From the NCBI RefSeq assembly GCF_000620705.1, contig NZ_KK211166.1, positions 809,692 to 873,691 on the forward strand: a stretch of DNA of 64,000 bases. The letters are read 5' to 3'. Source of the DNA: Nocardioides sp. URHA0020 (lineage in GTDB: Bacteria > Actinomycetota > Actinomycetes > Propionibacteriales > Nocardioidaceae). The notes beneath the pieces were generated by a model. It saw nothing but the letters and a program-made list of their open reading frames with translations, was not told where the DNA came from and made no database searches. How positions within the stretch are numbered: position 1 is the first letter of the stretch; each line of letters opens with the position of its first letter. Of this stretch, positions 25,636-34,646 are shown one piece after another. A program made the position numbers and the translations under genes.

Positions 25636-28198
25636 CCAGCGGCACCCGTCATCGGAAGACGTGGCAGACCACCCCGACAGCTCTCACGACTCCGCGCCTC
25701 TGTACGGCGGAGACCCGTCCCTAGACAGGGCGAGGCACGGCGACCCGCAGTGGCCGCGGATCGGCATCGGCGACAACGTTCGGCTGTGGAACCGCGACTT
25801 CAAGGTCGTCGGGATGCACGAGATGCCGGAATGCAAGAACGCTCTCGCGTTCCGCCTGCGCTGCACCCAGACCGGCGCACACGACCTCGCCCTGGTTTCC
25901 GACGTGCACGCCGACATCATCGCCAACCGGTCGGCCGAGGCACGCCTGACCAACATCCCCGAGTACCTGACGGGAACCGCCGGGTTCGCGGCGGCAGCTC
26001 ACTCAAGCTCGAAGCTGGACTACCTGGGTGCGCCCTACGATCGGGCCACCGCGGGCTCCGTCTGGCAGAGCGCGCTGACCGGTCCCGCGAAGGACGAAAC
26101 GTGGACCCTCGCACCCGACCACACTGTTGACGGGGTGGACGTCGCCGACGCAGCCAAACCCTCCGAGACCGGGCTCCCCAACAGGGTCGTGAAACGGCGC
26201 GGCGAAGGCAGAAGCAGCTTCGGCCTGGACCGGCAGGCAGTCCTCGAAGGTCTGGCACCCAAGGCTGCGGCAGCTGCGTTGGAGAAGGAGCAGCATGTTC
26301 TCGAGGTAACGACCGGGTTCCGCAGCGGAGACCCTGATGATCCGCTGCCCGGCGAGCCGCTTCCCGAGTACACGACCCCCCTCCTCAAGGACCGGTTGAA
26401 GGCAAAGGCAGCCGAGCTCGGACTCACCGACCGAACTGTGCGGAACTGGGTCGACTGGTACGAGGCCGATGAACTGTTCGGCCTTCTCGACCAGCGCTCG
26501 GCACGCAGACTCAACCCGCTCGCCGGCATCGACCCTCGCATCATCAGCGCCGCCATCGAACAGCGCGTCGTCGTCGAAGGAAACGAAGCGACTGGCGAGA
26601 AGGGCAGGTTCTACAAGCGGCTCAAGCGGAGACTCGATCATCAGTATGGAGAGGGCGCAGTCCCTCTGCCACCGCGAACGACCCTCATGCCGAAGCTGAA
26701 GACGATCCTCGGACCCTCCGGAACGTTCGGCCCGTCGCCCGGGCGCCGAAGTAAGGACCGCACCCCAACACACTCGTTCAACCCGCTGCGCGCTTCGCGC
26801 CCCGGCCAGAGCGTGCTCATGGACGCGACCCCGCTCGACATCCGCGCCTACGACCCCATCAACGACGTGGACGTGACCGTCAGCCTCTCGATGACCCTCG
26901 ACGTCGCGACACACACGATCTGCTCGTGGCGCCTGGTCATCGGCACCGAGAACAGGGCCGACGCCATCCTCCTCATCGCCGACGCCCTACGCCCTGAAGC
27001 CGTTCGGCCCGGGTGGAAGAAGCACCTCGCGGCGCGCCTGCTCGCACTCCCCGAGGAACTCACCATCCACCACGACGACAGGTTCGAAGGGGCCGCGGCA
27101 CACCCCGTCATCTACATGACGAACCTCTCCGCCGACCACGGCAAGATCAACGTGTCCAAAGACTGCGAACGCGCCTGCCGAGTACTGCGCATCTCCAAGC
27201 GTGACGCCCGCAAGTTCCAACCCACCGACAAGGCCGCCGTAGAGCGGCTGTTTCGCACCATCGGGAGCGGCTTCGCCCAGCACGTCGCCGGCTACACCGG
27301 CGGAAGCGTCGCGCGTCGCGGCCTCAACACCGATGGCCAAGCCCGGTGGACCGTCGACGAGCTCGAAGAGTTCCTCGCCTACTGGGTCGTCCACATCTAC
27401 CAGAACACCCGCACCCGGGCGCTTCCCGCGCCGGGCGCCCCGAACCGGTTCATGACCCCGAACCAGGCGTACGCGATGCTCGTGTCCTGCTTCGGGTGGG
27501 TCCCGGCACCCGTCGATGACGACCTGTACTTCCGGCTCCTGCCCGTCCACTGGGTCGAGTTCTCCAGGGCCGGCGCCAAGGTCAACTACCGCACCTACGA
27601 CGCCGACGTCCTCCGGCTTTACGACACGGGCACACCTTCCGACTACCTCGCGCCTCTGACTGCCAAGGGCCGTCGACCTGGTCGCGAAGAAGGACGCCGG
27701 CTGCAAGGCGAGAAGTGGCCCATCCGGATCGACCCGAACGACATCACGATCGCGTGGTTCTACTCACCGCAGCACGAGGCATGGTTCCCCCTCCAGTGGG
27801 TCGCCGCACCTGACCCGGACCTCCCGATGACAGATCTGATGTTTCGCCAGACAAGAGCGTGGATGGAGGAACACGGCCTCGACAGCACCCTCGAAGCCGA
27901 GGTCGCAGCGGCGGCCGAGGAGTTCTACCTCCGGGTTGGCGCACCCGAGACCTGGACAGCAAAGTCCGCTCGAGAGGTCTCAAGGGAGATGGCTCGCGCC
28001 CGAACGCTCGCACGCGACAAGGCAAACCACTCGACCCCCGCTGCCGTAGCAACAACGCCGGGGCAGCATCTGACGGCCGTGCCCGACATCACCACGCATT
28101 CCTCTGACACGGCCGCCGATGCCGATGACGACTACTTCGACCCGCTGGCCGTCGCACCCCGCGCTGTCGCCAGCTTCGACAACCCGACCGGAGCGTGA
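25625..28198 (+). CDS. tnsB: TnsB-like DDE transposase
   Basis: An 857-residue Mu/TnsB-type transposase. The N-terminal 350 residues hold DNA-binding helical domains, including an HTH-like KAAELGLTDRTVRNWVDWYE. The rve-type catalytic core shows D400 in VLMDATPLD, D504 in LSADHGKIN and E540 in AAVERLFRT, giving a full DDE set. A Mu-type C-terminal beta domain follows (VEFSRAGAKVNYRTYDAD), then a tail that probably interacts with TnsC. It binds the terminal repeats and joins 3' ends to target DNA. The GTG at 25625 overlaps the end of tnsA by 11 bp, and its stop overlaps the tnsC start. Confidence 0.93.
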   Translation: MTTDQRHPSSEDVADHPDSSHDSAPLYGGDPSLDRARHGDPQWPRIGIGDNVRLWNRDFKVVGMHEMPECKNALAFRLRCTQTGAHDLALVSDVHADIIANRSAEARLTNIPEYLTGTAGFAAAAHSSSKLDYLGAPYDRATAGSVWQSALTGPAKDETWTLAPDHTVDGVDVADAAKPSETGLPNRVVKRRGEGRSSFGLDRQAVLEGLAPKAAAAALEKEQHVLEVTTGFRSGDPDDPLPGEPLPEYTTPLLKDRLKAKAAELGLTDRTVRNWVDWYEADELFGLLDQRSARRLNPLAGIDPRIISAAIEQRVVVEGNEATGEKGRFYKRLKRRLDHQYGEGAVPLPPRTTLMPKLKTILGPSGTFGPSPGRRSKDRTPTHSFNPLRASRPGQSVLMDATPLDIRAYDPINDVDVTVSLSMTLDVATHTICSWRLVIGTENRADAILLIADALRPEAVRPGWKKHLAARLLALPEELTIHHDDRFEGAAAHPVIYMTNLSADHGKINVSKDCERACRVLRISKRDARKFQPTDKAAVERLFRTIGSGFAQHVAGYTGGSVARRGLNTDGQARWTVDELEEFLAYWVVHIYQNTRTRALPAPGAPNRFMTPNQAYAMLVSCFGWVPAPVDDDLYFRLLPVHWVEFSRAGAKVNYRTYDADVLRLYDTGTPSDYLAPLTAKGRRPGREEGRRLQGEKWPIRIDPNDITIAWFYSPQHEAWFPLQWVAAPDPDLPMTDLMFRQTRAWMEEHGLDSTLEAEVAAAAEEFYLRVGAPETWTAKSAREVSREMARARTLARDKANHSTPAAVATTPGQHLTAVPDITTHSSDTAADADDDYFDPLAVAPRAVASFDNPTGA

Positions 28199-29355
28199 CT
28201 GTCTTGCTCACCACACCGTCATCCTTGTTCGGCAACTGGCCCGACATCCTCGTCAATGACCACGACCCTCTCATCCATCCGGCGCTGACCGAGCCGCGGT
28301 CGAAGGAGGCTTGGCGCCGCTACGTGCTCCAGTGCGACCCGGTCGTGCCAGCACGCCTGCTACGGCAACAGTACGAGCGGCTCTCGATCGTCGACCTCGA
28401 CCAGTACAACCGCGCCCGACACCAGCACCACTCCAAGCTCGTCATCGTCGAGACCGACGAGCTCGTCGAGTTCCGCAACAACCTCATGGAGGTCATCGGA
28501 CTCAACATGAACGCCCAGGCAGGTGCCCGGTCCGGCCTGGTTGTCAGCGGCCCCGCCGGGGTTGGGAAGTCGACAACGCTCAAGACCGTCCTGCGTTCCT
28601 ACGAGTTGTTCCTCAGGGCAGAGCACCCGGAGTACTTCGCCCGAGTTGGAGACGACTTCGTCCCAGTCGCCTACCTCCTCATGCCCCACAAGGTCTTCCC
28701 GAAGGCGATGCTCGCGAAGCTCATCGAGTACTACGGGCTCCCACACCGTTCCAGCCACGACACCGTCACCCTCCGCCGGCTCGCGGTCCAGCTCGTCGAA
28801 AGGTGCGGCACCCAGGTTCTCGTGATCGACGACTTGCACTTCCTCAACGTCAACGGGAACGACGGCGCCGACGCGAACAACCTGATGAAGGAGATCCTGA
28901 ACGAGACGGGCGTCACTGTGGTCGCTGCCGGCATCGACCTCGACCACAGCAAGCTGTTCCCCGCCACCGCGAAGCCGACTTCGGTCCAACGACAGAACGG
29001 TTCCCGCTTCGCGCTGCAGCGACTGGCACCCGCTCCGTGCAAGACCAAGGCCGACAAGCAGGCATGGGTCTCAACCATCGCTGCGTTCGAGTCCTCCCTG
29101 TGCCTACTCGACCACGAGCAGGGGACGTTGCCGGGACTGTACGAGTACCTCCACCACCGCACCGGCGGCATGATGGCCGGCTTGTCGCAGTTGATCCGCA
29201 AGGGCGCTCACCAGGCCATCCGAACGGGCCGAGAGTGCATCGACGAGGCCATGCTCAAGGACGTGCGCGTCGACATCACCAACGAGGCGCGCGTGGAGGC
29301 GGCTCGAAAGTCCACCCGAAACCCCGCGAAGCCGAGCCGGGGGCAGGTCGCGTGA
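28195..29355 (+). CDS. tnsC: TnsC/TniB-like AAA+ ATPase
   Basis: A 386-residue AAA+ protein with Walker A GPAGVGKST (residues 119-127) and Walker B VLVIDDLHFL (208-217), followed by a sensor-like segment VVAAGIDLDHSKLFP and the family's GRF-like region SRFALQRLAP. The C-terminus reads LSQLIRKGAHQAI. TnsC polymerises on target DNA and links the target selector (TniQ) to the transposase (TnsB). The GTG start overlaps the tnsB stop (GTGA). The stop overlaps the start of tniQ2 in the same way. All motifs needed for activity are present. Confidence 0.92.
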   Translation: MTVLLTTPSSLFGNWPDILVNDHDPLIHPALTEPRSKEAWRRYVLQCDPVVPARLLRQQYERLSIVDLDQYNRARHQHHSKLVIVETDELVEFRNNLMEVIGLNMNAQAGARSGLVVSGPAGVGKSTTLKTVLRSYELFLRAEHPEYFARVGDDFVPVAYLLMPHKVFPKAMLAKLIEYYGLPHRSSHDTVTLRRLAVQLVERCGTQVLVIDDLHFLNVNGNDGADANNLMKEILNETGVTVVAAGIDLDHSKLFPATAKPTSVQRQNGSRFALQRLAPAPCKTKADKQAWVSTIAAFESSLCLLDHEQGTLPGLYEYLHHRTGGMMAGLSQLIRKGAHQAIRTGRECIDEAMLKDVRVDITNEARVEAARKSTRNPAKPSRGQVA

Positions 29356-31292
29356 CCGTCAAGGCACTCTCGTTCACCGGGCCGGCCGGGACTGTCGCAC
29401 CCTCAGCACGGGTCGAGTCGCTGCTGGCCGGGGAACCACGTCGCCTTGCGTTGTGCCCGGCACCAGTTGAAGACGAGTCATTCAGCAGCTGGATCGACCG
29501 GATCGCACTTGGTGTCGAGGCGCAACGGCGCGACTTGTGGCGGTGGTTCGGTCTTATCCCGGAAGCAGCGCCACGATCGCCCAACCAGCCGCTCGCGTAC
29601 GGCGTCGACCTCCCGCCCGCAGAACGGTCCGCGATTCACGAGGGGACCGGCCTCACCGAAGAACTTCTCGACCCGATGCTGCTGAGTCGCTACCGCGGCA
29701 TCGCGCTGGACCCGTCGAACTTGGACCGGCAGCGTCCGGCCACGGTCACCGCGTGGGCGCGCCGCTCGTGGGCCTTCATCTTCCCCTCCCTCGCGTGCCC
29801 CGCCTGTCTCCTCGATCGACCCGGCGTGTGGCACGTTCAGTGGAAGCTCCCGTGGACCTTCGCCTGCACCCCACACGGCCTGTACCTCTCCGCACGCTGC
29901 CATGAGTGCGGAGCACGGTGGCAGTCCAGCGCGCTCGACGCACGACAGTCGACCCAGTGCTGCGCAAGTCCGCCGCCAGAGGAAGAACTCACTGCATCCG
30001 GCACCCGTCGCCGCCGACGCACCGTTGACGGCATCTGTGGCGCGTCCCCAACCGACGCACCCAAGCTTGTCGCCAGCAAGGCGGCGCTGGTCCTCCAGAC
30101 CCAGATCGACGCCCATCTTGCCGCGATCACCGACACAGACCGGCGTGCCGCCCACGAAGAACTCGCCGCCCTGCGCGCACTAGCCCCGATGGTGCTCTAC
30201 ATGGGCGGCGTGCACCTCGCAGCAGACTTTGACGACGCTGCCCGAACCGCATGGGAGACCCACATCCGCGACCGGGAGGCCGCCGTGCCGCGACGCGGGC
30301 CTGCCGCCGCAGGTCAGTACCGGTCGTACTCGCTGCCGCCAACGAACCCCCTGGTGACCGCCGTCGCCCTCGACGCCGCCGCTCGCCTTCAGCTCCACCG
30401 TGACCCTGCGGCCTGGCGAAGGTTCGCCGCCGCCCCGAGCGGGGAGCCAGTCAACACGACAGCGCAGTGGACCCAGCTGCTCAAGTTCTGGAAACCCCCA
30501 ACCGGACACGCCTACGCGATGAACGCAGTACGGGACGAACAGAAGTTCACCGTGTCGGCCGCACTCGACGGCCGCTCCACTCACGCCGAGCCGCCCCACT
30601 CCGGCATCGGTACCGACCAGGTGCCCGCCCTGTTGTCCGCGACCCTCACCCGCGACTCCCTTCCCGTCCCACTCAAGGACGTCACGGCAAGTCGCCGGTA
30701 CGCGGCCATGGCGCTCGCTCGAACACTCGAGCCCAGCCTGAAGAACTGGCATGAGGCCGCACAGGCGGTGGGCATCCACGCCAGGCACGCCTCGTACTGC
30801 GAACGCATGCAGTCCAAGGTTCGCCAGGCCGGCGTCGGCAGTCGCTGGCACGAACAGCTCACCTCGGTAGCGCAAGCACTCGCCGAGACCGAGAACCCGA
30901 CCAACTTCGGTGCCCGACGACGAGCGTTCCGCACATGGGACGACTTCGAGGACGAGGACTGGCAGGCCGTGTGCCGCACCTCGTCTATCGATCCCACAGA
31001 CCCTCGCTGGTCGCAGCGTCGACATCTCGCCGCTGCCTGGGTGTGGGAGTCGATCACGGGAGGCGACTGGCACGGCGCACCGTCCCTGAGGCTGGATGAG
31101 CTCAGCGCACACGACCGTGAGATGCAGGCCCAGCGTTACGTCGTGTACTTCACGCGCAAGCAACTCCACCGCGTGGAGATCGCGTTGCAGGAGTGCGTCA
31201 ACACGCTCCTATCTCGGGAGTGCCTGGACGTGACATCGGACTGCTGGCTCGCCAACGGCGGGGCACCCGAAGGCACGCACAACATCGCCTAG
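29352..31292 (+). CDS. tniQ: TniQ/TnsD-family target-selection protein 2
   Basis: A 646-residue TniQ-family protein. The core opens RLALCPAPVEDESFSSWIDR. The zinc-finger block is CPAC (C149, C152), then C172 and H175 in CTPH, and C183/C186 in CHEC. The C-terminal half is long and helical, and its last 150 residues are related to those of TniQ1. The two are otherwise clearly diverged, which suggests two separate target-recognition roles, as with paired TnsD-type proteins in other Tn7 relatives. The GTG start overlaps the tnsC stop (GTGA). It is the last gene before the transposon end. Confidence 0.88.
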   Translation: MTVKALSFTGPAGTVAPSARVESLLAGEPRRLALCPAPVEDESFSSWIDRIALGVEAQRRDLWRWFGLIPEAAPRSPNQPLAYGVDLPPAERSAIHEGTGLTEELLDPMLLSRYRGIALDPSNLDRQRPATVTAWARRSWAFIFPSLACPACLLDRPGVWHVQWKLPWTFACTPHGLYLSARCHECGARWQSSALDARQSTQCCASPPPEEELTASGTRRRRRTVDGICGASPTDAPKLVASKAALVLQTQIDAHLAAITDTDRRAAHEELAALRALAPMVLYMGGVHLAADFDDAARTAWETHIRDREAAVPRRGPAAAGQYRSYSLPPTNPLVTAVALDAAARLQLHRDPAAWRRFAAAPSGEPVNTTAQWTQLLKFWKPPTGHAYAMNAVRDEQKFTVSAALDGRSTHAEPPHSGIGTDQVPALLSATLTRDSLPVPLKDVTASRRYAAMALARTLEPSLKNWHEAAQAVGIHARHASYCERMQSKVRQAGVGSRWHEQLTSVAQALAETENPTNFGARRRAFRTWDDFEDEDWQAVCRTSSIDPTDPRWSQRRHLAAAWVWESITGGDWHGAPSLRLDELSAHDREMQAQRYVVYFTRKQLHRVEIALQECVNTLLSRECLDVTSDCWLANGGAPEGTHNIA

Positions 31293-31450
31293 GGCGCCGC
31301 GTTCCGCGACCGCTAGCTGGCTCCGCATCAACGCAGCTCGACACGAACTCTAAGGGCTGGACCGCCAAGGCAAGGGCTCGTCACACCCATGGCCTCGCGC
31401 CGGCCGCGCCGAGCAATGGAACGGCCAAGTAGTTGATTCGCAAACCATGC

Positions 31451-31584
31451 CCGTCAACGAGCCCGACGACGGCTCGACTCATCAGGAATGACGGGTTACT
31501 CGTCGGTACGGCCTCGAAATGAAGCGTTCGCTCGTCCAACTGAAAAGATTTCCCGTCAACTGAAACGTTCGGCCGTCAACTACA
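31451..31584. repeat. transposon right end with 20-bp-spaced TnsB-type repeats
   Basis: Read outward-in on the minus strand, the end starts TGTAGTTGACGG. The unit AGTTGACGG (CCGTCAACT on plus) occurs at 31573-31581 and 31553-31561, and as TCGTCCAACT at 31532-31541. The AACT cores are exactly 20 bp apart. A further copy (CCGTCAACG) lies at 31451-31459, and a weak one (AATGAA) at 31518 keeps the 20-bp phase. Terminal TGT/ACA and such repeats are hallmarks of Tn7-family ends. Immediately outside is CCGCC (31585-31589), the expected 5-bp target site, already within tadA. Confidence 0.85.
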
Positions 31585-32435
31585 CCGCCCTCGTGGCCCG
31601 TGTTGAGGGCCGCCAGCAGGTCCACGACCTCGGCGCCCCGGACCTCCCCCACGACGAGCCGGTCGGGGCGCATCCGGAGCGCCTGCCGCACCAGCGTGCG
31701 CACGTCGACGGCGCCGGCGCCCTCGAGGTTGGCCGGACGACCCTCGAGGGCGACGACGTGGGGGTGGTCGGGCCGGAGCTCGCTGGCGTCCTCGACCACC
31801 ACGAGCCGCTCGCCCGCACCGACGCGAGCCAGCAGCGCCGAGAGCAGGGTGGTCTTGCCCGAGCCGGTGCCACCGCTGACCAGGAACGCCAGCCGGGCAC
31901 CGATGACCGCGTCCAGGAGCTCGGCCGTCTCCTCGTCGACCGTGCCGTGGCCGACCAGCTCCTCCAGCGTGAAGCCCTGCCGCCGCGGCACGCGCAGCGA
32001 GATCACCGTCCCGGGGCGCGCCAGCGGGGCCAGCACGGCGTGGAAGCGGGTGCCGTCGGGCAGCCGGAGGTCGACGTACGGCGCCGCGTCGTCCAGCCGT
32101 CGCCCGCCGAGCGCCGCCAGGCGCTGTGCGAGCCGGCGGACCGACTCCTCACCGGGGAAGGTGACGCTCGTGAGCTCGAGGCCCTGCCCGCGGTCGAGGT
32201 AGACGTGCTCCGCTCCGTTGACCAGCACGTCGGTGACGTACGGCGTGCGCAGCAGCGGCTCGAGAGGCCCCGCACCGACCACGTCGCGCCGCAGCGTCTC
32301 GTAGACGGCGAGCACCTCGGCGTCGCCGACCGGCCGTCCGGCCTCGCGCAGCGCCTCGGCGACCCGGTGGGGCGTGAGCTCGCCAGGCGTGCGCGCCAGC
32401 CGGTCGCGCACCGCCTCCAGCTGGGGCGTGCTCAT
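31585..32435 (-). pseudogene. tadA: tadA (CpaF-type pilus ATPase), truncated by the transposon
   Basis: The first 283 residues of a TadA/CpaF secretion ATPase for tight-adherence pili. Visible are PLLRTPYVTDVLVNG, Walker A GGTGSGKTTLLSA, the Asp box VVVEDASELRPDHPH and Walker B LRMRPDRLVVGEVRG. The last host codons give ALNTGHEGG, where family members continue into the conserved TVHAN motif. Here the next bases are the transposon end, and the frame runs on into it to a stop at 31482. The C-terminal His-box and oligomerisation region are lost, so the ATPase should be dead. The ATG at 32435 overlaps the stop of ssd (ATGA). Confidence 0.93.
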
Positions 32436-33480
32436 GCCGCGACCGCGTGCAGGAGCGCGAGCTGGTCGAGCACCTCGCCCGCGGCCCGACCGAGCGCTCC
32501 CCGGCGAGAGCGCACCGGCCCCAGGCCGAGGTCGATGGCCTCGGCGAGCCACGCTGGTCGGGCATCGCGGCGAGCACCGGGACGTGCGTGGCCCGAGCGA
32601 TCGAACGGGGGTCGATGCCAGCGCCGCGCACCACCAGCCGCACCCGGCTCGGGTCGGGATGCCGGGCGCAGATCCGGGCCGCGGAGGCGACGCCGGCCAC
32701 GGTGGGGACGACCACCACGAGCAGCCGGTCGCACCGCGACGCCAGCTCGTCGACCAGCGAGTCCGCCGAGCGCGGGAGGTCCACGACCACGAAGTCGTGC
32801 CCGCGCTGCGCCGCCGAGAGCACCTCACGCACGGCGAACGCCTGGAGGGTGCCGGGCGCACCGGCGTGCCAGGTCAGCGCCGCCAGGTCCTCACGACGGG
32901 GCAGCGCCTCGCGCAGCGACCGCGCGCTCAGGCGGCCGGTCGTGTGGCACAGGCCGTCCCACCGCACCCCGTCGCGGTCCTCCAGGCCGAGCACCCGGTC
33001 GACGCCGGGGCCGAGCGGGTCCGCGTCGATGACCACCGCCCGGCCACGTCGGGCCGCCAGCTGGCCGAGAGCGCAGGCGAAGGTGGTCGCACCGGCGCCG
33101 CCGCTGCCACCGGTCACGCCGATCACCGTGCCGGCGACGCGCTGCGGGTCGCCCAGGTCGGTGAGCGCCTCGACGAGCCAGGCCTCGGAGGACGGGAGCT
33201 GGGCGACGCTCTCCCCGCCCAGCGCCACCGTCGCTCGGAAGGTCTCGTCGGGCACCTGGCCCCAGGCGACGACGTGCACCCCGGGCCGGCGGGCGGGCGC
33301 GATCGCGGCCATCTCGGCAGCGACGTCGGCACCGACGAGGACCAACGGGGCGGCCGGCCACCGGGTGAGCGCCGCCCCGAGGTCGTCGGCGACATCGGGG
33401 GTGATCCCGGCCGCAGCGGACAGGCGCAGCAGCTGGTCCAGGAGCGACTGGTCACGGGTGAAGCACAGCGGAGCGGTCAT
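32432..33480 (-). pseudogene. ssd: ssd (septum-site/CpaE-like ATPase), frameshifted near its end
   Basis: A CpaE/Ssd-type protein encoded upstream of tadA in actinobacteria. The N-terminal half is receiver-like. The MinD-type domain follows with the deviant Walker A GGSGGAGATT, AVVIDADPLGPG and VVVDLPRSADSL. Reading is clear up to AAMPDQRG, then one base is missing near 32550. In the shifted frame it continues LAEAIDLGLGPVRSRRGALG ... LLHAVAA and stops exactly at the tadA ATG. The span (1049 bases) is one short of a multiple of three. It is either a true frameshift in a locus already inactivated by the transposon or a sequencing error. The restored product would be 349 residues. Confidence 0.8.
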
Positions 33481-33600
33481 GCCAGCCAGGGTCTCCGACA
33501 CCCCGACCGACCACCACCGACCGGATTCCCCTTGTGGACAAGGGGGTTCGACAACCGCACGGTGGACGAAACCTGGCCCGTCGCCGCCTACCATGGGCCC

Positions 33601-34395
33601 ATGGCGCGAACCGCAGCCTTCTTCGACCTCGACAAGACGATCATCGCCAAGTCGAGCACGCTTGCGTTCAGCAAGCCCTTCCAGGCCGGTGGCCTGATCT
33701 CCCGCCGCGCGGTCCTGCGCTCGGCGTACGCCCAGTTCGTCTACCTCGTCGGCGGTGCGGACCACGACCAGATGGAGAAGATGCGGCAGTTCATGTCGCA
33801 GCTCTGCACCGGCTGGGACGTCGCCACGGTGCGCGAGATCGTCGCCGACACCCTCTACAACGTCGTCGAGCCCCTGGTGTACGACGAGGCCGTGTCGCTG
33901 ATCGAGGAGCACCGGCTCGCCGGGCGCGACGTCATCATCGTCTCGGCCTCCGGCACCGAGGTGGTCGAGCCGATCGCCGCGATGCTGGGCGCCGACCGGG
34001 TGATCGCGACCCGGATGGAGATCGTCGACGGCCGCTACAGCGGTGAGATCGAGTACTACGCCTACGCCGAGGAGAAGGCGCGGGCCATCCGCGAGGTGGC
34101 CGAGCAGGTCGGCTACGACCTCGCCGACAGCTACGCCTACAGCGACTCCGTGACCGACGTGCCCATGCTCGAGGCCGTCGGCCACTCGTACGCCGTGAAC
34201 CCCGATCGCGAGCTGCGCAAGGCCGCAGCAGCGCACGACTGGCCCGTGCTGGTCTTCACCAAGCCGGTCGCGCTGCGCTCGCGGGTGCCGCTGCCGCCCG
34301 CGGGGCCGACCCTCGCCGCCCTCGCCGTGGGTGGCGTCGTGGCGGTCGGCGGGGTGCTGTGGGCCAACGCCCGACGCCGCCGACTGGGAGCCTGA
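33601..34395 (+). CDS. HAD-IB family phosphatase with C-terminal membrane anchor
   Basis: A 264-residue HAD-superfamily hydrolase of subfamily IB. Motif I is FFDLDKTII (both Asp present), motif II is IIVSASG, and motifs III/IV are EEKARAIRE and YSDSVTDVPMLE. The family includes phosphoserine phosphatase and lysophosphatidate-type phosphatases. The last 30 residues form a membrane helix (TLAALAVGGVVAVGGVLW) and a positive tail (RRRR), suggesting an inner-membrane anchor. It is divergent from ssd, as in related actinobacteria, with 120 bp between them. The ATG at 33601 opens directly on the catalytic strand. Confidence 0.88.
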   Translation: MARTAAFFDLDKTIIAKSSTLAFSKPFQAGGLISRRAVLRSAYAQFVYLVGGADHDQMEKMRQFMSQLCTGWDVATVREIVADTLYNVVEPLVYDEAVSLIEEHRLAGRDVIIVSASGTEVVEPIAAMLGADRVIATRMEIVDGRYSGEIEYYAYAEEKARAIREVAEQVGYDLADSYAYSDSVTDVPMLEAVGHSYAVNPDRELRKAAAAHDWPVLVFTKPVALRSRVPLPPAGPTLAALAVGGVVAVGGVLWANARRRRLGA

Positions 34396-34600
34396 GCGAC
34401 CCACTCCACGGGCGCCGTGTCAACCCCTTGCGGACTGCCCGGGACCGGCGTACACAGGTAGTCAGAACTCCACATCCTGCACGTGAGCCGGGTACCCACG
34501 CGGCGATCTACCCTTCCTACAGGGCGCTGGTCATCGGGACACACCCGAGGCCGCAGTTAGAGCATGCACGCCTGGTAGCCACGGTCCTCACGTGTCAGCG

Positions 34601-34638
34601 ACGGCACCCGGCCCACCATTCGAGAAACCGGGTGCCGT
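34601..34638. terminator. hairpin terminator between convergent genes
   Basis: ACGGCACCCGG (34601-34611) and CCGGGTGCCGT (34628-34638) are perfect 11-bp arms. They are enclosed by an outer pair, GAGCATGC (34560-34567) and GCATGCTC (34641-34648), that reaches the stop codon of the Fic-like gene. The site lies between the HAD gene (+) and the Fic-like gene (-), as expected for a bidirectional terminator. Confidence 0.7.
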
Positions 34639-34646
34639 TCGCATGC

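Larger units (their letters stand above)
22793..31584 (+). mobile_element. Tn7-like transposon: transposition operon and right end
   Basis: The segment holds tniQ1, tnsA, tnsB, tnsC and tniQ2 in one overlapping operon, then 292 bp ending in a terminal ACA (31582-31584) with TnsB-type repeats. The end interrupts tadA. If a simple insertion occurred, tadA sequence and a copy of the 5-bp target CCGCC should flank the other end. Neither is found between here and base 1, so the left end is probably outside the window and the element may include all of 1-31584. Only the operon and right end are annotated as certain. No Cas genes, CRISPR array or TnsE-like gene is visible. Confidence 0.85.

Noticed and set aside
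22793..31584. CRISPR-associated transposon
   Set aside because: No Cas12k, Cascade genes or spacer array are seen in the window; targeting is better explained by the two TniQ proteins.
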